Below are positions 47,770 through 55,811 of a stretch of DNA of 64,000 nucleotides, one piece after another (the first letter of the stretch is position 1; each line of letters begins with the position of its first letter). The stretch lies in NCBI GenBank assembly GCA_965208015.1, contig OZ242308.1, positions 806,001-870,000 on the forward strand, written 5' to 3'. A program made the position numbers and the translations under genes. The notes beneath the pieces are model-generated. The model did not search any database. It was given only the letters and a program-made list of their open reading frames with translations, and was not told the origin of the DNA. This stretch comes from Bin87 sp965208015. GTDB lineage: Bacteria > Chloroflexota > Dehalococcoidia > Lucifugimonadales > UBA3495.

Positions 47770-49041
47770 TTGACTGTTCAAAATACCAAAGGCGACGTGA
47801 AAGACCTTTCCCTGGCCGCGGCCGGCGTGGACCGGATCCGCTGGGCCGGGCGAGAGATGCCCGTCGTCAACATGATCACCGAGCGGTTCCGTCAGGAGAA
47901 GCCCCTTGCCGGCGTGCGGATGGCCGCGTGTCTCCACGTCACTACCGAAACCGCCAACCTGGCCATCGCGCTCAAGGAAGGCGGAGCGGACCTGGTGATC
48001 TGCGCCAGCAACCCGCTGAGCACCCAGGACGAGACCGCCGCCGCGCTGGTGCAGGAGTTCGGCATCCCGACCTACGCCATCAAGGGCGAGGACAACGAGA
48101 CCTACTACCAGCACATCAACGCGGCTCTGGACCACGCTCCCAACGTCACCATGGACGACGGAGCAGACCTGGTGGGCGTCCTGCACCGGGAGCGCAATGA
48201 CCTGCTGTCCAACGTTATCGCCGGCACCGAGGAAACCACCACCGGCGTGGTGCGCCTCACCGCCATGGCAGCCGACGGCCAGCTGAAGTACCCCATCATC
48301 GCGGTGAACGAGGCCGAGACGAAGCACTTCTTCGACAACCGCTACGGCACCGGCCAGAGCACGCTGGACGGCATCACCCGGGCCACCAACATCCTGTGGG
48401 CCGGCCGGCGCGTGGTGGTTGGCGGCTACGGCTGGTGCGGTCGCGGCGTTGCTTCCCGCGCCCGCGGCATGGGCGCTCAGGTCATCGTGACTGAAGTCAA
48501 TCCCGTGCGAGCCCTGGAGGCGGTCATGGACGGCTTCCAGGTGATGACCGGCGTCGATGCCGCCAGGCAGGGCGAGGTGTTCATCACCGTGTCCGGCGGC
48601 TGGCACGTCATCGGCAAGGAACACTTCGAGGTCATGGGCGACGGCGCCATCGTGGCCAACAGCGGCCACTTCAACGTGGAGATCGACATTCCGGCCCTGG
48701 AAGCCATGTCGGTCAGCCACCGGGAGGTCCGTCCCTTCGTCGAGGAGTTCCAGATCGCCGACGGCCGGCGCATCTACCTGCTGGGCGAGGGCCGGCTGAT
48801 CAACCTGGCCGCCGCCGAGGGGCACCCTTCCGCCGTCATGGATATGAGCTTTGCCAACCAGGCGTTGAGCGCCGAGTACCTGGTGAAGAACCACGCCAGC
48901 CTGGGCAACGGCGTGCACGTGGTGCCGCGAGAGATCGACGCCGAAGTGGGCCGCCTCAAGCTGGAGACCATGGGCATCAGCATCGACACCCTGACTGCGG
49001 AACAGGCCGCTTACAACGAAAGCTGGGAAGAGGGGACGTAA
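47770..49041 (+). CDS. ahcY: Adenosylhomocysteinase (S-adenosylhomocysteine hydrolase)
   Basis: 423 residues with a TTG start at 47770, after GAGAGG with nine-base spacing; no in-frame ATG fits the family N-terminus. AhcY splits S-adenosylhomocysteine into adenosine and homocysteine, relieving methyltransferase inhibition. The blocks CLHVTTETANLAIAL (54-68), CASNPLSTQDETAAAL (78-93), the NAD-binding VVVGGYGWCGRGVASRARG and NSGHFNVEIDI are all intact. It is a late gene of the SAM riboswitch cluster. Confidence 0.96.
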   Translation: MTVQNTKGDVKDLSLAAAGVDRIRWAGREMPVVNMITERFRQEKPLAGVRMAACLHVTTETANLAIALKEGGADLVICASNPLSTQDETAAALVQEFGIPTYAIKGEDNETYYQHINAALDHAPNVTMDDGADLVGVLHRERNDLLSNVIAGTEETTTGVVRLTAMAADGQLKYPIIAVNEAETKHFFDNRYGTGQSTLDGITRATNILWAGRRVVVGGYGWCGRGVASRARGMGAQVIVTEVNPVRALEAVMDGFQVMTGVDAARQGEVFITVSGGWHVIGKEHFEVMGDGAIVANSGHFNVEIDIPALEAMSVSHREVRPFVEEFQIADGRRIYLLGEGRLINLAAAEGHPSAVMDMSFANQALSAEYLVKNHASLGNGVHVVPREIDAEVGRLKLETMGISIDTLTAEQAAYNESWEEGT

Positions 49042-49062
49042 CCTCTTTCCACCCCACCAAGC

Positions 49063-49089
49063 CCGTCATTCCCGCGAAAGGGGGAATCC
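49063..49089. repeat. Short hairpin repeat (CGTCATTCCCGCGAAAG type)
   Basis: CCCGTCATTCCCGCGAAAGG continued by GGGAATCC, a copy of the 19852-type element, lies between ahcY and metK, just before the metK ribosome-binding site. Confidence 0.65.
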
Positions 49090-49111
49090 AAAAATCGGAG
49101 GAAACAACCAA

Positions 49112-50338
49112 ATGCCAATCCAGTTTATGACCTCGCCCAAGTACCTGCTCACGTCCGAGTCGGTTACTGAAGGGCATCCCGACAAGGTGTGCGACCAGAT
49201 TTCCGACGCCGTGCTGGACGCCGCTTTCAGAGTTGACCCCATGAGCCGCGTGGCCTGTGAGACCGTGGCCGGCAAGAACCTGGTCATGGTCACTGGCGAA
49301 ATCACCACCCAGGCTGAACTGGACTTTGACGCCATTACCCGTCAAACCCTGCTGGAAATCGGCTACACCGACCTGAAATACGGCATCGACGGCCATTCGT
49401 GCGGCATTATCGCCAACGCCAGCCAGCAGTCCCCCGACATCAACGCCGGCGTCAGCACTGCTTTAGAGGCCCGCGCAAACGGCGCCGCGGCTGCCGACGC
49501 CCGCCGCGCTACCGGAGCCGGCGACCAGGGCATGATGGTGGGCTTCGCCTGCAACGAGACCGATGGCCTGATGCCGCTGACCGTTGACCTGTCCCACCGC
49601 CTGGTGGAGCGCCTGGCCGAGGTTCGCAAGAACGGTACAATCCCCTATCTGGGCCCCGACGGCAAGTCCCAGGTCACGGTAGAGTACCGCTACGGCAAGC
49701 CCCATCGCGTTGATGCTGTCGTGGTCAGCAGCCAGCACGACGACACCGAGGACCGCGCCGCTTTCAGGGAACAGATCTATGGCGACGTTCTCGAGCACGT
49801 GATCAAGCCCGTAGTTCCCGCCGACCTCCTGGACGATGACACCAAGATCTTCGTCAACCCCAGCGGCTGGTTCGTGGTTGGCGGTCCCCAGGGCGACACC
49901 GGCCTCACCGGCCGCAAGATCCTGGTGGACACCTACGGTGGAATCGCCCGGCACGGCGGCGGCGCGTTCTCCGGCAAGGACCCGACCAAGGTTGACCGCT
50001 CCGGCGCCTACGCGGCCCGCTACGTGGCCAAGAACTTGGTCGCCGCCGGTTTCGCCGACCGGCTGGAAGTGCTCGTCTCCTACGCCATCGGCGTGGCCGA
50101 GCCAACGTCCGTGGCCATCGAGACCTTCGACACCAACCACATTCCCAACGAGAAGATCGAGGAACTGGTGCGCGAGCACTTTGACCTGCGCCCCGGCGCC
50201 ATCATCGAGGATCTGCAGCTGCGGCAGCCCATCTACCGCAAAACCGCGGCCTACGGTCACTTCGGTCGCGCCGACCTGGACCTCCCCTGGGAGCGTACCG
50301 ACAAGGCCGAGGCCCTGAAGCAGGCTGCCGGCGACTAA
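49112..50338 (+). CDS. metK: S-adenosylmethionine synthetase
   Basis: 408 residues; the ATG follows GGAGG with good spacing. MetK makes S-adenosylmethionine from methionine and ATP. The N-terminal LTSESVTEGHPDKVCDQISD (methionine and ATP site), the GAGDQGMMVGFAC loop near 131 and GGGAFSGKDPTKVDRSGAY near 285 are all present. It is the last gene of the methyl-cycle cluster, followed by a strong hairpin. Confidence 0.97.
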   Translation: MPIQFMTSPKYLLTSESVTEGHPDKVCDQISDAVLDAAFRVDPMSRVACETVAGKNLVMVTGEITTQAELDFDAITRQTLLEIGYTDLKYGIDGHSCGIIANASQQSPDINAGVSTALEARANGAAAADARRATGAGDQGMMVGFACNETDGLMPLTVDLSHRLVERLAEVRKNGTIPYLGPDGKSQVTVEYRYGKPHRVDAVVVSSQHDDTEDRAAFREQIYGDVLEHVIKPVVPADLLDDDTKIFVNPSGWFVVGGPQGDTGLTGRKILVDTYGGIARHGGGAFSGKDPTKVDRSGAYAARYVAKNLVAAGFADRLEVLVSYAIGVAEPTSVAIETFDTNHIPNEKIEELVREHFDLRPGAIIEDLQLRQPIYRKTAAYGHFGRADLDLPWERTDKAEALKQAAGD

Positions 50339-50366
50339 CCGGACACCGCCATACCCTGGCGTCCTG

Positions 50367-50400
50367 ATGCGCCCCTCGGCCACACCGGCGAGGGGCGCAT
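50367..50400 (+). terminator. Hairpin terminator after metK
   Basis: ATGCGCCCCTCG (50367-50378) and CGAGGGGCGCAT (50389-50400) form a perfect 12-base stem. It closes the riboswitch-led cluster. Only a weak T-rich stretch follows. Confidence 0.7.
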
Positions 50401-50422
50401 TGCCGTTAATTTGCTCCCAATA

Positions 50423-50463
50423 GTGTCATCCTGCTTATCCCGTTCATCCTGTTCATCCCGGTA
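50423..50463. repeat. Degenerate CAGGATT-type repeat
   Basis: TCATCCTGCTTATCCCGTTC followed by ATCCTGTTCATCCCGG is a half-copy of the repeat family also seen at 44405 and 47166. It lies between the metK terminator and the RDD-like gene. Confidence 0.55.
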
Positions 50464-50513
50464 AAATTGCGTCAACGCCGGAAAGTAGATCAGCGCAAGC
50501 CGGTGTTTCAGCA

Positions 50514-50960
50514 ATGACCATAGACAAGATAGTTCCCCTGCGCCGGTTCATCTCCTGGCTCATAGATCGCTTGCTGTTCCTGGCGGCCGGTTCTGCGGTT
50601 CTTTTTGCAGTCCGGGAACTGGGTTCTCCCGGCCCGGAGACGGTGGGCTTCGACGTGTACGATTTTTTCGCCATACAGGTGCCGCTGGCTCTGCTGATCA
50701 CCTACGTTCTCTGGTTCGGGGTGATCGTCAAGTTTGGCCCGCCCGGGCGTCGCCTGACGGGTACGGACGTGCGCCGGCGACGCGGCGGAAACGCCAGCTG
50801 GTGGATGAAAATGGTCCGCGCGGGGGTCAAGTTCCTGCTGCACCTGACGTTGATCGGCTTCTTCGTCGACGCGCTCTTCATCCTGCGGGATCGCAACGAG
50901 CGACGGTCGATACCGGACCGAGTTGCCGGCACCGTGATCGCGCGCCGGCGTTGGCGCTGA
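50514..50960 (+). CDS. RDD-family membrane protein
   Basis: 148 residues. The N-terminal PLRRFISWLIDRLLFL holds the characteristic arginine-aspartate pair in the first membrane helix, and the last part has FILRDRNERRSIPDRVAGT, the usual RDD cytoplasmic ending. Three hydrophobic helices are seen. Family members are thought to act in transport or ion exchange, but evidence is thin. A shorter relative is at 54370. Confidence 0.82.
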   Translation: MTIDKIVPLRRFISWLIDRLLFLAAGSAVLFAVRELGSPGPETVGFDVYDFFAIQVPLALLITYVLWFGVIVKFGPPGRRLTGTDVRRRRGGNASWWMKMVRAGVKFLLHLTLIGFFVDALFILRDRNERRSIPDRVAGTVIARRRWR

Positions 50961-50988
50961 GGCCGGAGTGCTGCCAAAACGACAGCAA

Positions 50989-51765
50989 TCAGTAGCGACG
51001 AACGATGGTCACGCCTGACTGAGCGGCCATGATGGCGACCGTTTCCGGCCAAGTGTTGCGGGTTATCAGAAAAGCCCCAGTGGGAATGCCCGTGATTCGG
51101 GCAATAGTGGCAGCGCGCTGGGCGGCGTTCTTCAGGTCATCTTCATTGAAAGTGACCGATACTTCAATGGCGGCAAGGCGGCTGGGAGTTTCACCGTCCG
51201 ACTGTTCTTGGACGATGATGTCAACGTTGCGCCCACCCTCATATTCCTCTCTGGTGAGCAGCCCGCTGCGGCGCGCCTGTACCAGTTGACGATTGATCGA
51301 AGTCCGGTCCGCCAATACTGCAAAGTCAAAGTGGTCAATCAGCGCAGCGTCAATCCGCTCGGCGCAACGTCTTTCGTATGCTTCGCCGCGTAGCTCGCCC
51401 ATTTGACCGGTAAGGGTTCTAATGGAGCGTGTGTTCTCGTCGATGCGCTCACTGAGGGAGCGGTTGGTTTCGTCGATGCGCTCACTGAGGGAGCGGTTGG
51501 TTTCGTCGATGCGCCGGTTGACAGCAGTGAACTGTTGACGCATGGACTCGTTGGTTTCGTCGATGCGCTGGTTGACGGCGCGAAACCCTTCACGCATTTC
51601 TTCCCGCAGTTCCTTGACTTCCGTGGGAAGGTTCAGGAACTCCTCGGTGAGTAGCACGCGCAGTAGCGGTTCGCGAACTTCCGGATGCGCTGCAACCGCA
51701 GTTAAAATACGCCGGAGCAATTCGTCGTCCGGCAGGTCAAGTTCGGATAGGGAGGGCGTCGCCAC
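50989..51765 (-). CDS. Coiled-coil protein with C-terminal PD-(D/E)XK-like domain
   Basis: 258 residues. The first 60 are helical; residues 60-115 form a coiled coil with an 11-residue repeat (RIDETNRSLSE), seen in DNA as a 33-base tandem unit. The C-terminal 120 residues (AIEVSVTFNEDDLKNAAQRA and the VDIIVQEQSDG strand before it) are of the restriction-endonuclease-like DUF3782 type. The protein at 15949 resembles this end. Function unknown; such proteins are often multi-copy in cyanobacteria and Chloroflexota. Confidence 0.78.
   Translation of the reverse strand: MATPSLSELDLPDDELLRRILTAVAAHPEVREPLLRVLLTEEFLNLPTEVKELREEMREGFRAVNQRIDETNESMRQQFTAVNRRIDETNRSLSERIDETNRSLSERIDENTRSIRTLTGQMGELRGEAYERRCAERIDAALIDHFDFAVLADRTSINRQLVQARRSGLLTREEYEGGRNVDIIVQEQSDGETPSRLAAIEVSVTFNEDDLKNAAQRAATIARITGIPTGAFLITRNTWPETVAIMAAQSGVTIVRRY
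51438..51503. repeat. 33-bp tandem repeat within the 50989 gene
   Basis: Two identical 33-base units (51438-51470 and 51471-51503), followed by a partial third, encode the 11-residue RIDETNRSLSE-type unit on the minus strand. Confidence 0.9.
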
Positions 51766-51821
51766 AGCGGTCTCTTATTGCACCGGTATGCTGGCCCGGA
51801 TCGTTTCCGGTTGGTTGGCTT

Positions 51822-51857
51822 GCGACAGTAAGCGTGATGACATTGTAACACTGTCGC
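51822..51857. promoter_or_regulatory. Inverted repeat upstream of the phosphohexomutase gene
   Basis: GCGACAGT (51822-51829) and ACTGTCGC (51850-51857) are perfect eight-base inverted repeats placed just before the -10-like element at 51869. An operator is possible. Confidence 0.35.
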
Positions 51858-51868
51858 GACAGCCACCA

Positions 51869-51877
51869 TGCTAGAAT
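51869..51877 (+). promoter_or_regulatory. Extended -10 promoter TGCTAGAAT, leaderless arrangement
   Basis: TGCTAGAAT is identical to the element at 6981. Its end is six bases before the ATG at 51884, and no Shine-Dalgarno sequence is seen, so transcription may start at the ATG itself. Confidence 0.5.
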
Positions 51878-51883
51878 TGACCT

Positions 51884-53296
51884 ATGACTTCCCCAATCAA
51901 GTTCGGTACCGACGGCTGGCGCGGAATCATCGCCGATGACTTCACCTTTGCCAACGTGGCGCGATGCTCTCAGGGACTGGCCGACTATCTGCGAGTCGAG
52001 GGGACGGCCGGCGACGGCCTGGTGGTGGGTTACGACACCCGGTTCGCGTCGCGGGAGTTCGCGGAAACCGTGGCCCAGGTGATTGCGGGCAACGGCATCG
52101 CGGTCAGGCTGTGCAAGGAGCCAGCGCCGACGCCGGTGGTCAGCCATGAGGTGGTTCACAGCGGCGCGGCCGGCGGGGTGGTGATCACCTCCAGCCACAA
52201 CCCAGCCGCTTGGAGCGGGTTCAAGTTCAAGTCGGCCCAGGGCGGCAGCGCCAGCCAAGCCATGACCGACACGCTGGAGTTGTGCATCGATTCGGCGAGG
52301 CCGCCCCGCACTCTGGAGTTGGATGCAGCCCGCGACGCCGGCTTGGTGGAGGATATCGACCCGGTCCCTGCGTACCGCGACGCGATCGCGGGCTTGGTCA
52401 ATCTGGACGCGATCCGCGCTGCCGGTCTCGCGGTGATCGTGGATGCCATGCACGGCGCGGGCGCGGGGTTCATACCGGGGATGCTGAAAGGTGGGACCAC
52501 CACCGTCACTGAGTTCAGATCTGAGGTGAATCCGTCATTTCCCGGCATGGCCCAACCGGAACCCATCGCGCACAACTTGGGCGAGCTTTGCCGTCGGGTA
52601 CCGATGGGCGGCGTGTCGGCCGGCCTGGCGCTGGACGGCGACGCGGACCGCATCGGCCTGGTGGATGAAAACGGACGGTTCGTCAGCACGCTGGAGGTGT
52701 TCTCGCTGCTGGCGCTGTACCTGCTGGAGCGGGGCGACCGCGGGTCACTGGTGAAGGGGGTCACCGCGTCGGTGATGCTCAACAAGCTGGCGCAACGGTA
52801 CAGCGTGGACATCGCGGAGATGCCGGTGGGTTTCAAGAACATCGGCCCGCGCTTCCAGGCGGATGACGCGTTGCTGGGCGGCGAGGAGAGCGGCGGTTAT
52901 GCCTTCCGCGGTCACATACCGGAGCGGGATGGAATCCTCAGCGGGCTGTTGCTGCTGGAATACATGGCTATCGCCGGATTGACCGCATCCGGCATGGTTC
53001 ACCACCTGTTCGACCTGGTGGGCGAGCATAACTACCAGCGGCGGGACGTGGGCTTCGACCCGGGGCAGCGGTCGGCGATTATGGAGCGGCTGTCCGGCGA
53101 ACCGCTCGCCGAGTTGGCGGGCATGGCAGTGCGCAGCATGGACGAAATTGACGGGCGGCGCTGGATGCTGGACTCCGGCTGGGTCGCCGCCCGGTTCTCG
53201 GGCACCGAGCCGTTGCTGCGCATCTACTGCGAGGCCGACACGACGGCCAACGTCACCCGCCTGCTGGACGCAATGCAGACCCACCTGGGCGTCTGA
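51884..53296 (+). CDS. Phosphoglucomutase/phosphomannomutase family protein
   Basis: 470 residues with the four-domain alpha-D-phosphohexomutase layout. FGTDGWRGIIADDFT at the start, the phosphoserine loop ITSSHNPAAW (Ser104), the metal loop LDGDADRIG (250-258), the sugar-recognition GGEESGGYAF and the terminal RFSGTEPLLRIY phosphate-binding loop are all present. It interconverts 1- and 6-phosphates of glucose, mannose or glucosamine; which sugar is preferred cannot be read off. A promoter-like element six bases before the ATG suggests a leaderless transcript. The next gene starts 12 bases after the stop. Confidence 0.94.
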   Translation: MTSPIKFGTDGWRGIIADDFTFANVARCSQGLADYLRVEGTAGDGLVVGYDTRFASREFAETVAQVIAGNGIAVRLCKEPAPTPVVSHEVVHSGAAGGVVITSSHNPAAWSGFKFKSAQGGSASQAMTDTLELCIDSARPPRTLELDAARDAGLVEDIDPVPAYRDAIAGLVNLDAIRAAGLAVIVDAMHGAGAGFIPGMLKGGTTTVTEFRSEVNPSFPGMAQPEPIAHNLGELCRRVPMGGVSAGLALDGDADRIGLVDENGRFVSTLEVFSLLALYLLERGDRGSLVKGVTASVMLNKLAQRYSVDIAEMPVGFKNIGPRFQADDALLGGEESGGYAFRGHIPERDGILSGLLLLEYMAIAGLTASGMVHHLFDLVGEHNYQRRDVGFDPGQRSAIMERLSGEPLAELAGMAVRSMDEIDGRRWMLDSGWVAARFSGTEPLLRIYCEADTTANVTRLLDAMQTHLGV

Positions 53297-53307
53297 GTGG
53301 TTCGGCC

Positions 53308-54273
53308 ATGCTGCTCACCCGCTTCACCGACCTGCTGGGGTTGTCGCTCCCGGTGATGAATGCGCCGATGAGCAACCACAGCGGGGGCACGCTGGCGGCG
53401 GCGGTGTCGCAGGCCGGCGGTTTGGGGACCTTTGGCGCCAGCAATGGTTTGGGTTCAGACTGGCTGCGGGAGCAGATCACGCAAGTTCGGGCCGCTACCG
53501 ACCGGCCTTTTGGCGTGGGGTTCATTACCCAGCTCATAGAACCTGACCCAGAGGGATTCGAGATCGTGCTGGATGAAGGCGTCCCGGTGGTGATTTTCTC
53601 ATTCACGGACCCGCAACCCTGGTTGGCTCGCGCCAGGGACGCCGGAGCGGTCACCATCTGCCAGGTGCAGTCGCTGGAGTTGGCCCGGCTGGCGGTCGAC
53701 GCCGGTGCTGACGTGCTGCTGGTCCAGGGCAACGAGGCCGGCGGACACACCGGCGGGATGAACCTGCTGCCGCTGTTGGTGGCCGTGGTGGAAGAGTACC
53801 CACAGCTTCCCGTGCTGGCCGCGGGTGGGATCACCACAGGCAGGGCCTTGACCGCTGTGTTGGCCGCCGGCGCGGAGGGCGCATCCCTGGGGACGGCCCT
53901 GCTGGCCACGCCGGAAGCGGTCGAGGTGCCCGAGGCGTTCAAGGAGCGAGTCGTGCTGTCGGACGGCCAGGATACGGTGTTCACGCGGCTCTACGACCTG
54001 CTGGGCGACTCCCCCTGGCCCACTGGCATAGCGGGGCGGGTTTACCGGAACCGCCTGGTGCAGGAATGGGACGGCCGCGATGAAGCCGTGATGGAGCATC
54101 GGGAGGAATTGGCATCGGACGTGGCCGCCGCCCGGGCGCGGCACGACCCCGAGGTCTCTTCCGTGTACATGGGGCAGGGCGCGGGGGCGGTGAACGCCAT
54201 TCGCCCGGCGGCGGAAGTAATTGAGGACATTTGCCGAGAGGCGGAGCGGCTATTGATTAGCCGGAGGGAATGA
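53308..54273 (+). CDS. Nitronate monooxygenase / FabK-like flavoprotein
   Basis: 321 residues of the 2-nitropropane dioxygenase-like TIM-barrel family, FMN-dependent. The N-terminal GLSLPVMNAPMSNHSGG, AVSQAGGLGTFGASNGLGS and the catalytic GNEAGGHTGGMN (His147) are clear, as is VLAAGGITTGRALTAVLAAGA near 171. Members are nitronate monooxygenases, detoxifying propionate-3-nitronate, or FabK-type enoyl-ACP reductases; the histidine favours the former. It is 12 bases downstream of the mutase gene and likely co-transcribed. Confidence 0.9.
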   Translation: MLLTRFTDLLGLSLPVMNAPMSNHSGGTLAAAVSQAGGLGTFGASNGLGSDWLREQITQVRAATDRPFGVGFITQLIEPDPEGFEIVLDEGVPVVIFSFTDPQPWLARARDAGAVTICQVQSLELARLAVDAGADVLLVQGNEAGGHTGGMNLLPLLVAVVEEYPQLPVLAAGGITTGRALTAVLAAGAEGASLGTALLATPEAVEVPEAFKERVVLSDGQDTVFTRLYDLLGDSPWPTGIAGRVYRNRLVQEWDGRDEAVMEHREELASDVAAARARHDPEVSSVYMGQGAGAVNAIRPAAEVIEDICREAERLLISRRE

Positions 54274-54369
54274 TCAACCACTCGGTCCACTGTAATCCGT
54301 TCCGTCCAATCATGCAAAGACGTTGAACCGAGGGCCACAAAGCGACGTATCTATCAATGAGGTCGAACC

Positions 54370-54717
54370 ATGGAATACGCCACGCCGGTCCGGCGAATGT
54401 TCGCCAATATACTCGACGTCATTCTCTTTTTCCTGACCCTGATTATCGGTTACATCATCTGGTGGCTGATCGTGCTGGGACGCGGACAAACGCCGGGTAA
54501 ACAACTGCTGGGCATTCGAGCGGTGAAACGCGACGGCGACCGGTCCGGATGGGGCAACACGTTCATCCGTGAAGTGGTCAAAGCGGTAGCGCATAGCTTC
54601 GTGATCGGGTTCTTCGCCGATGTCATTCTGCTGCTGATGGACGACGAGGAGCACCGTTCACTCTCCGACCGGGTAGCCAACACCGTTGTTATTCGCAATC
54701 AACCGAGCGCCATGTAG
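54370..54717 (+). CDS. RDD-family membrane protein (short)
   Basis: 115 residues. The RDD features are TPVRRMFANILDVILFF, TPGKQLLGIRAV after the second helix (a hallmark of the family), and the ending EEHRSLSDRVANTVVI. About three membrane helices. It resembles the 50514 gene at both ends but is shorter. No function is proven. It lies between the nitronate monooxygenase-like and CcdA-like genes, 96 bases after the former. Confidence 0.82.
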   Translation: MEYATPVRRMFANILDVILFFLTLIIGYIIWWLIVLGRGQTPGKQLLGIRAVKRDGDRSGWGNTFIREVVKAVAHSFVIGFFADVILLLMDDEEHRSLSDRVANTVVIRNQPSAM

Positions 54718-54765
54718 CCGAACCGCTGCGCCGCCGGCCAAATCCCGCGGCCCCGCAACCGGCCG

Positions 54766-55740
54766 ATGGCGCCAATGCAACCTGAACGCACCGCTGATTT
54801 GGTGAATGCCATGACTACTCCGGCCGAATCACAAGCTTCCGCCACCACTGTTTGGGATCGCCTGCCCGTCAGTCGCAGCGTTGTTCTGGCGACGTTGATC
54901 GCCGCTGCTGCCTATGCCATAGCAGTGGTGGGCGCCCTGCTGTTACGGAGCACGGAGGGCATCGACGGGGTGAACAGTTCCGTGGAATTCCTGTCCGGTT
55001 GGTCAGGCACCAAAATAGATAACATCGGCAGCGAGTTCAAGCTGGCATTCGCTTTCGTTGTAGGGGCGGTCTCCGCCGTCAACCCGTGCGGATTCGCCAT
55101 GCTGCCCGCCTACCTGGGCCTGTACGTGAGCGGTGGCAGTGGGGAGCGGGAGAACAGGCGCCCATTGGTACTCGTCCTGCGGGCGATCATGGTAGGACTG
55201 ACGGTTTCTGCTGGGTTTGTGCTCCTGTTTGGCCTGGTGGGACTGATCCTGGGGTTCGGTTCGCAGGCCATCGTGGTCGCCGCATTGCCCTACGTCGGAC
55301 TGGCCATCGGGGTGCTGCTCATCGGCGCCGGAGCGTTCATGGCGGGCGGCGGCAAGATCTACACCAGCCTGGCCCAGCGGGCGGCGGCGCGCATCGGCGA
55401 CCCCGGGCAAACCAACCTGCCCGGCTATCTGCTGTTCGGCGTCAGCTACGGACTGGCGTCGCTGAGTTGCACGCTGCCACTGTTCCTGGCGGTGCTGGGC
55501 GTGGGCGCCGGCCTGTCCTCGGGATGGCTGGACACGCTGGGGCAGTTCGTGCTGTACGCGGCGGGTATGGGCAGCGTCATCATGGCGCTGACGCTGGGGA
55601 TGGCCTTGGCTCGCTCGGTGATGGTGAAGTGGATGCGAGCGGTCCTGCCCTACGTGGGCATCGTGGGAGCCTGGCTCATGGTGGTGGCCGGCGTGTACAT
55701 CATGTTCTACTGGCTGACCATCGGGCGGGACCTGTTCTAG
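54766..55740 (+). CDS. CcdA/DsbD-family transmembrane thiol-redox protein
   Basis: 324 residues with about seven membrane helices. The two redox cysteines of the CcdA family are Cys108 in AVNPCGFAMLPAYLGLY and Cys235 in GLASLSCTLPLFLAVL, each inside a membrane helix. CcdA-like proteins carry reducing power from cytoplasmic thioredoxin to extracytoplasmic thioredoxin-like partners used in cytochrome c maturation. The N-terminal 90 residues add a further helix and an outside loop not usual in small CcdA proteins. No cytochrome genes are near. Confidence 0.88.
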   Translation: MAPMQPERTADLVNAMTTPAESQASATTVWDRLPVSRSVVLATLIAAAAYAIAVVGALLLRSTEGIDGVNSSVEFLSGWSGTKIDNIGSEFKLAFAFVVGAVSAVNPCGFAMLPAYLGLYVSGGSGERENRRPLVLVLRAIMVGLTVSAGFVLLFGLVGLILGFGSQAIVVAALPYVGLAIGVLLIGAGAFMAGGGKIYTSLAQRAAARIGDPGQTNLPGYLLFGVSYGLASLSCTLPLFLAVLGVGAGLSSGWLDTLGQFVLYAAGMGSVIMALTLGMALARSVMVKWMRAVLPYVGIVGAWLMVVAGVYIMFYWLTIGRDLF

Positions 55741-55792
55741 TCGGACCGCGCTCGTATCCTATGTAACTGAGGACACCAGCGTATCCCTGGCA

Positions 55793-55809
55793 GCCTGATA
55801 TTATCAGGC
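55793..55809. terminator. Short palindrome between convergent ccdA-like and rpsI genes
   Basis: GCCTGATA (55793-55800) and TATCAGGC (55802-55809) form a perfect eight-base inverted repeat, three bases from the rpsI stop. No T-run is present, so a terminator role is uncertain. Confidence 0.35.
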
Positions 55810-55811
55810 GA

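Noticed and set aside
51438..51503. Two exact 33-base repeats as a CRISPR array
   Set aside because: They are directly joined with no spacer and encode a coiled-coil repeat inside a gene.
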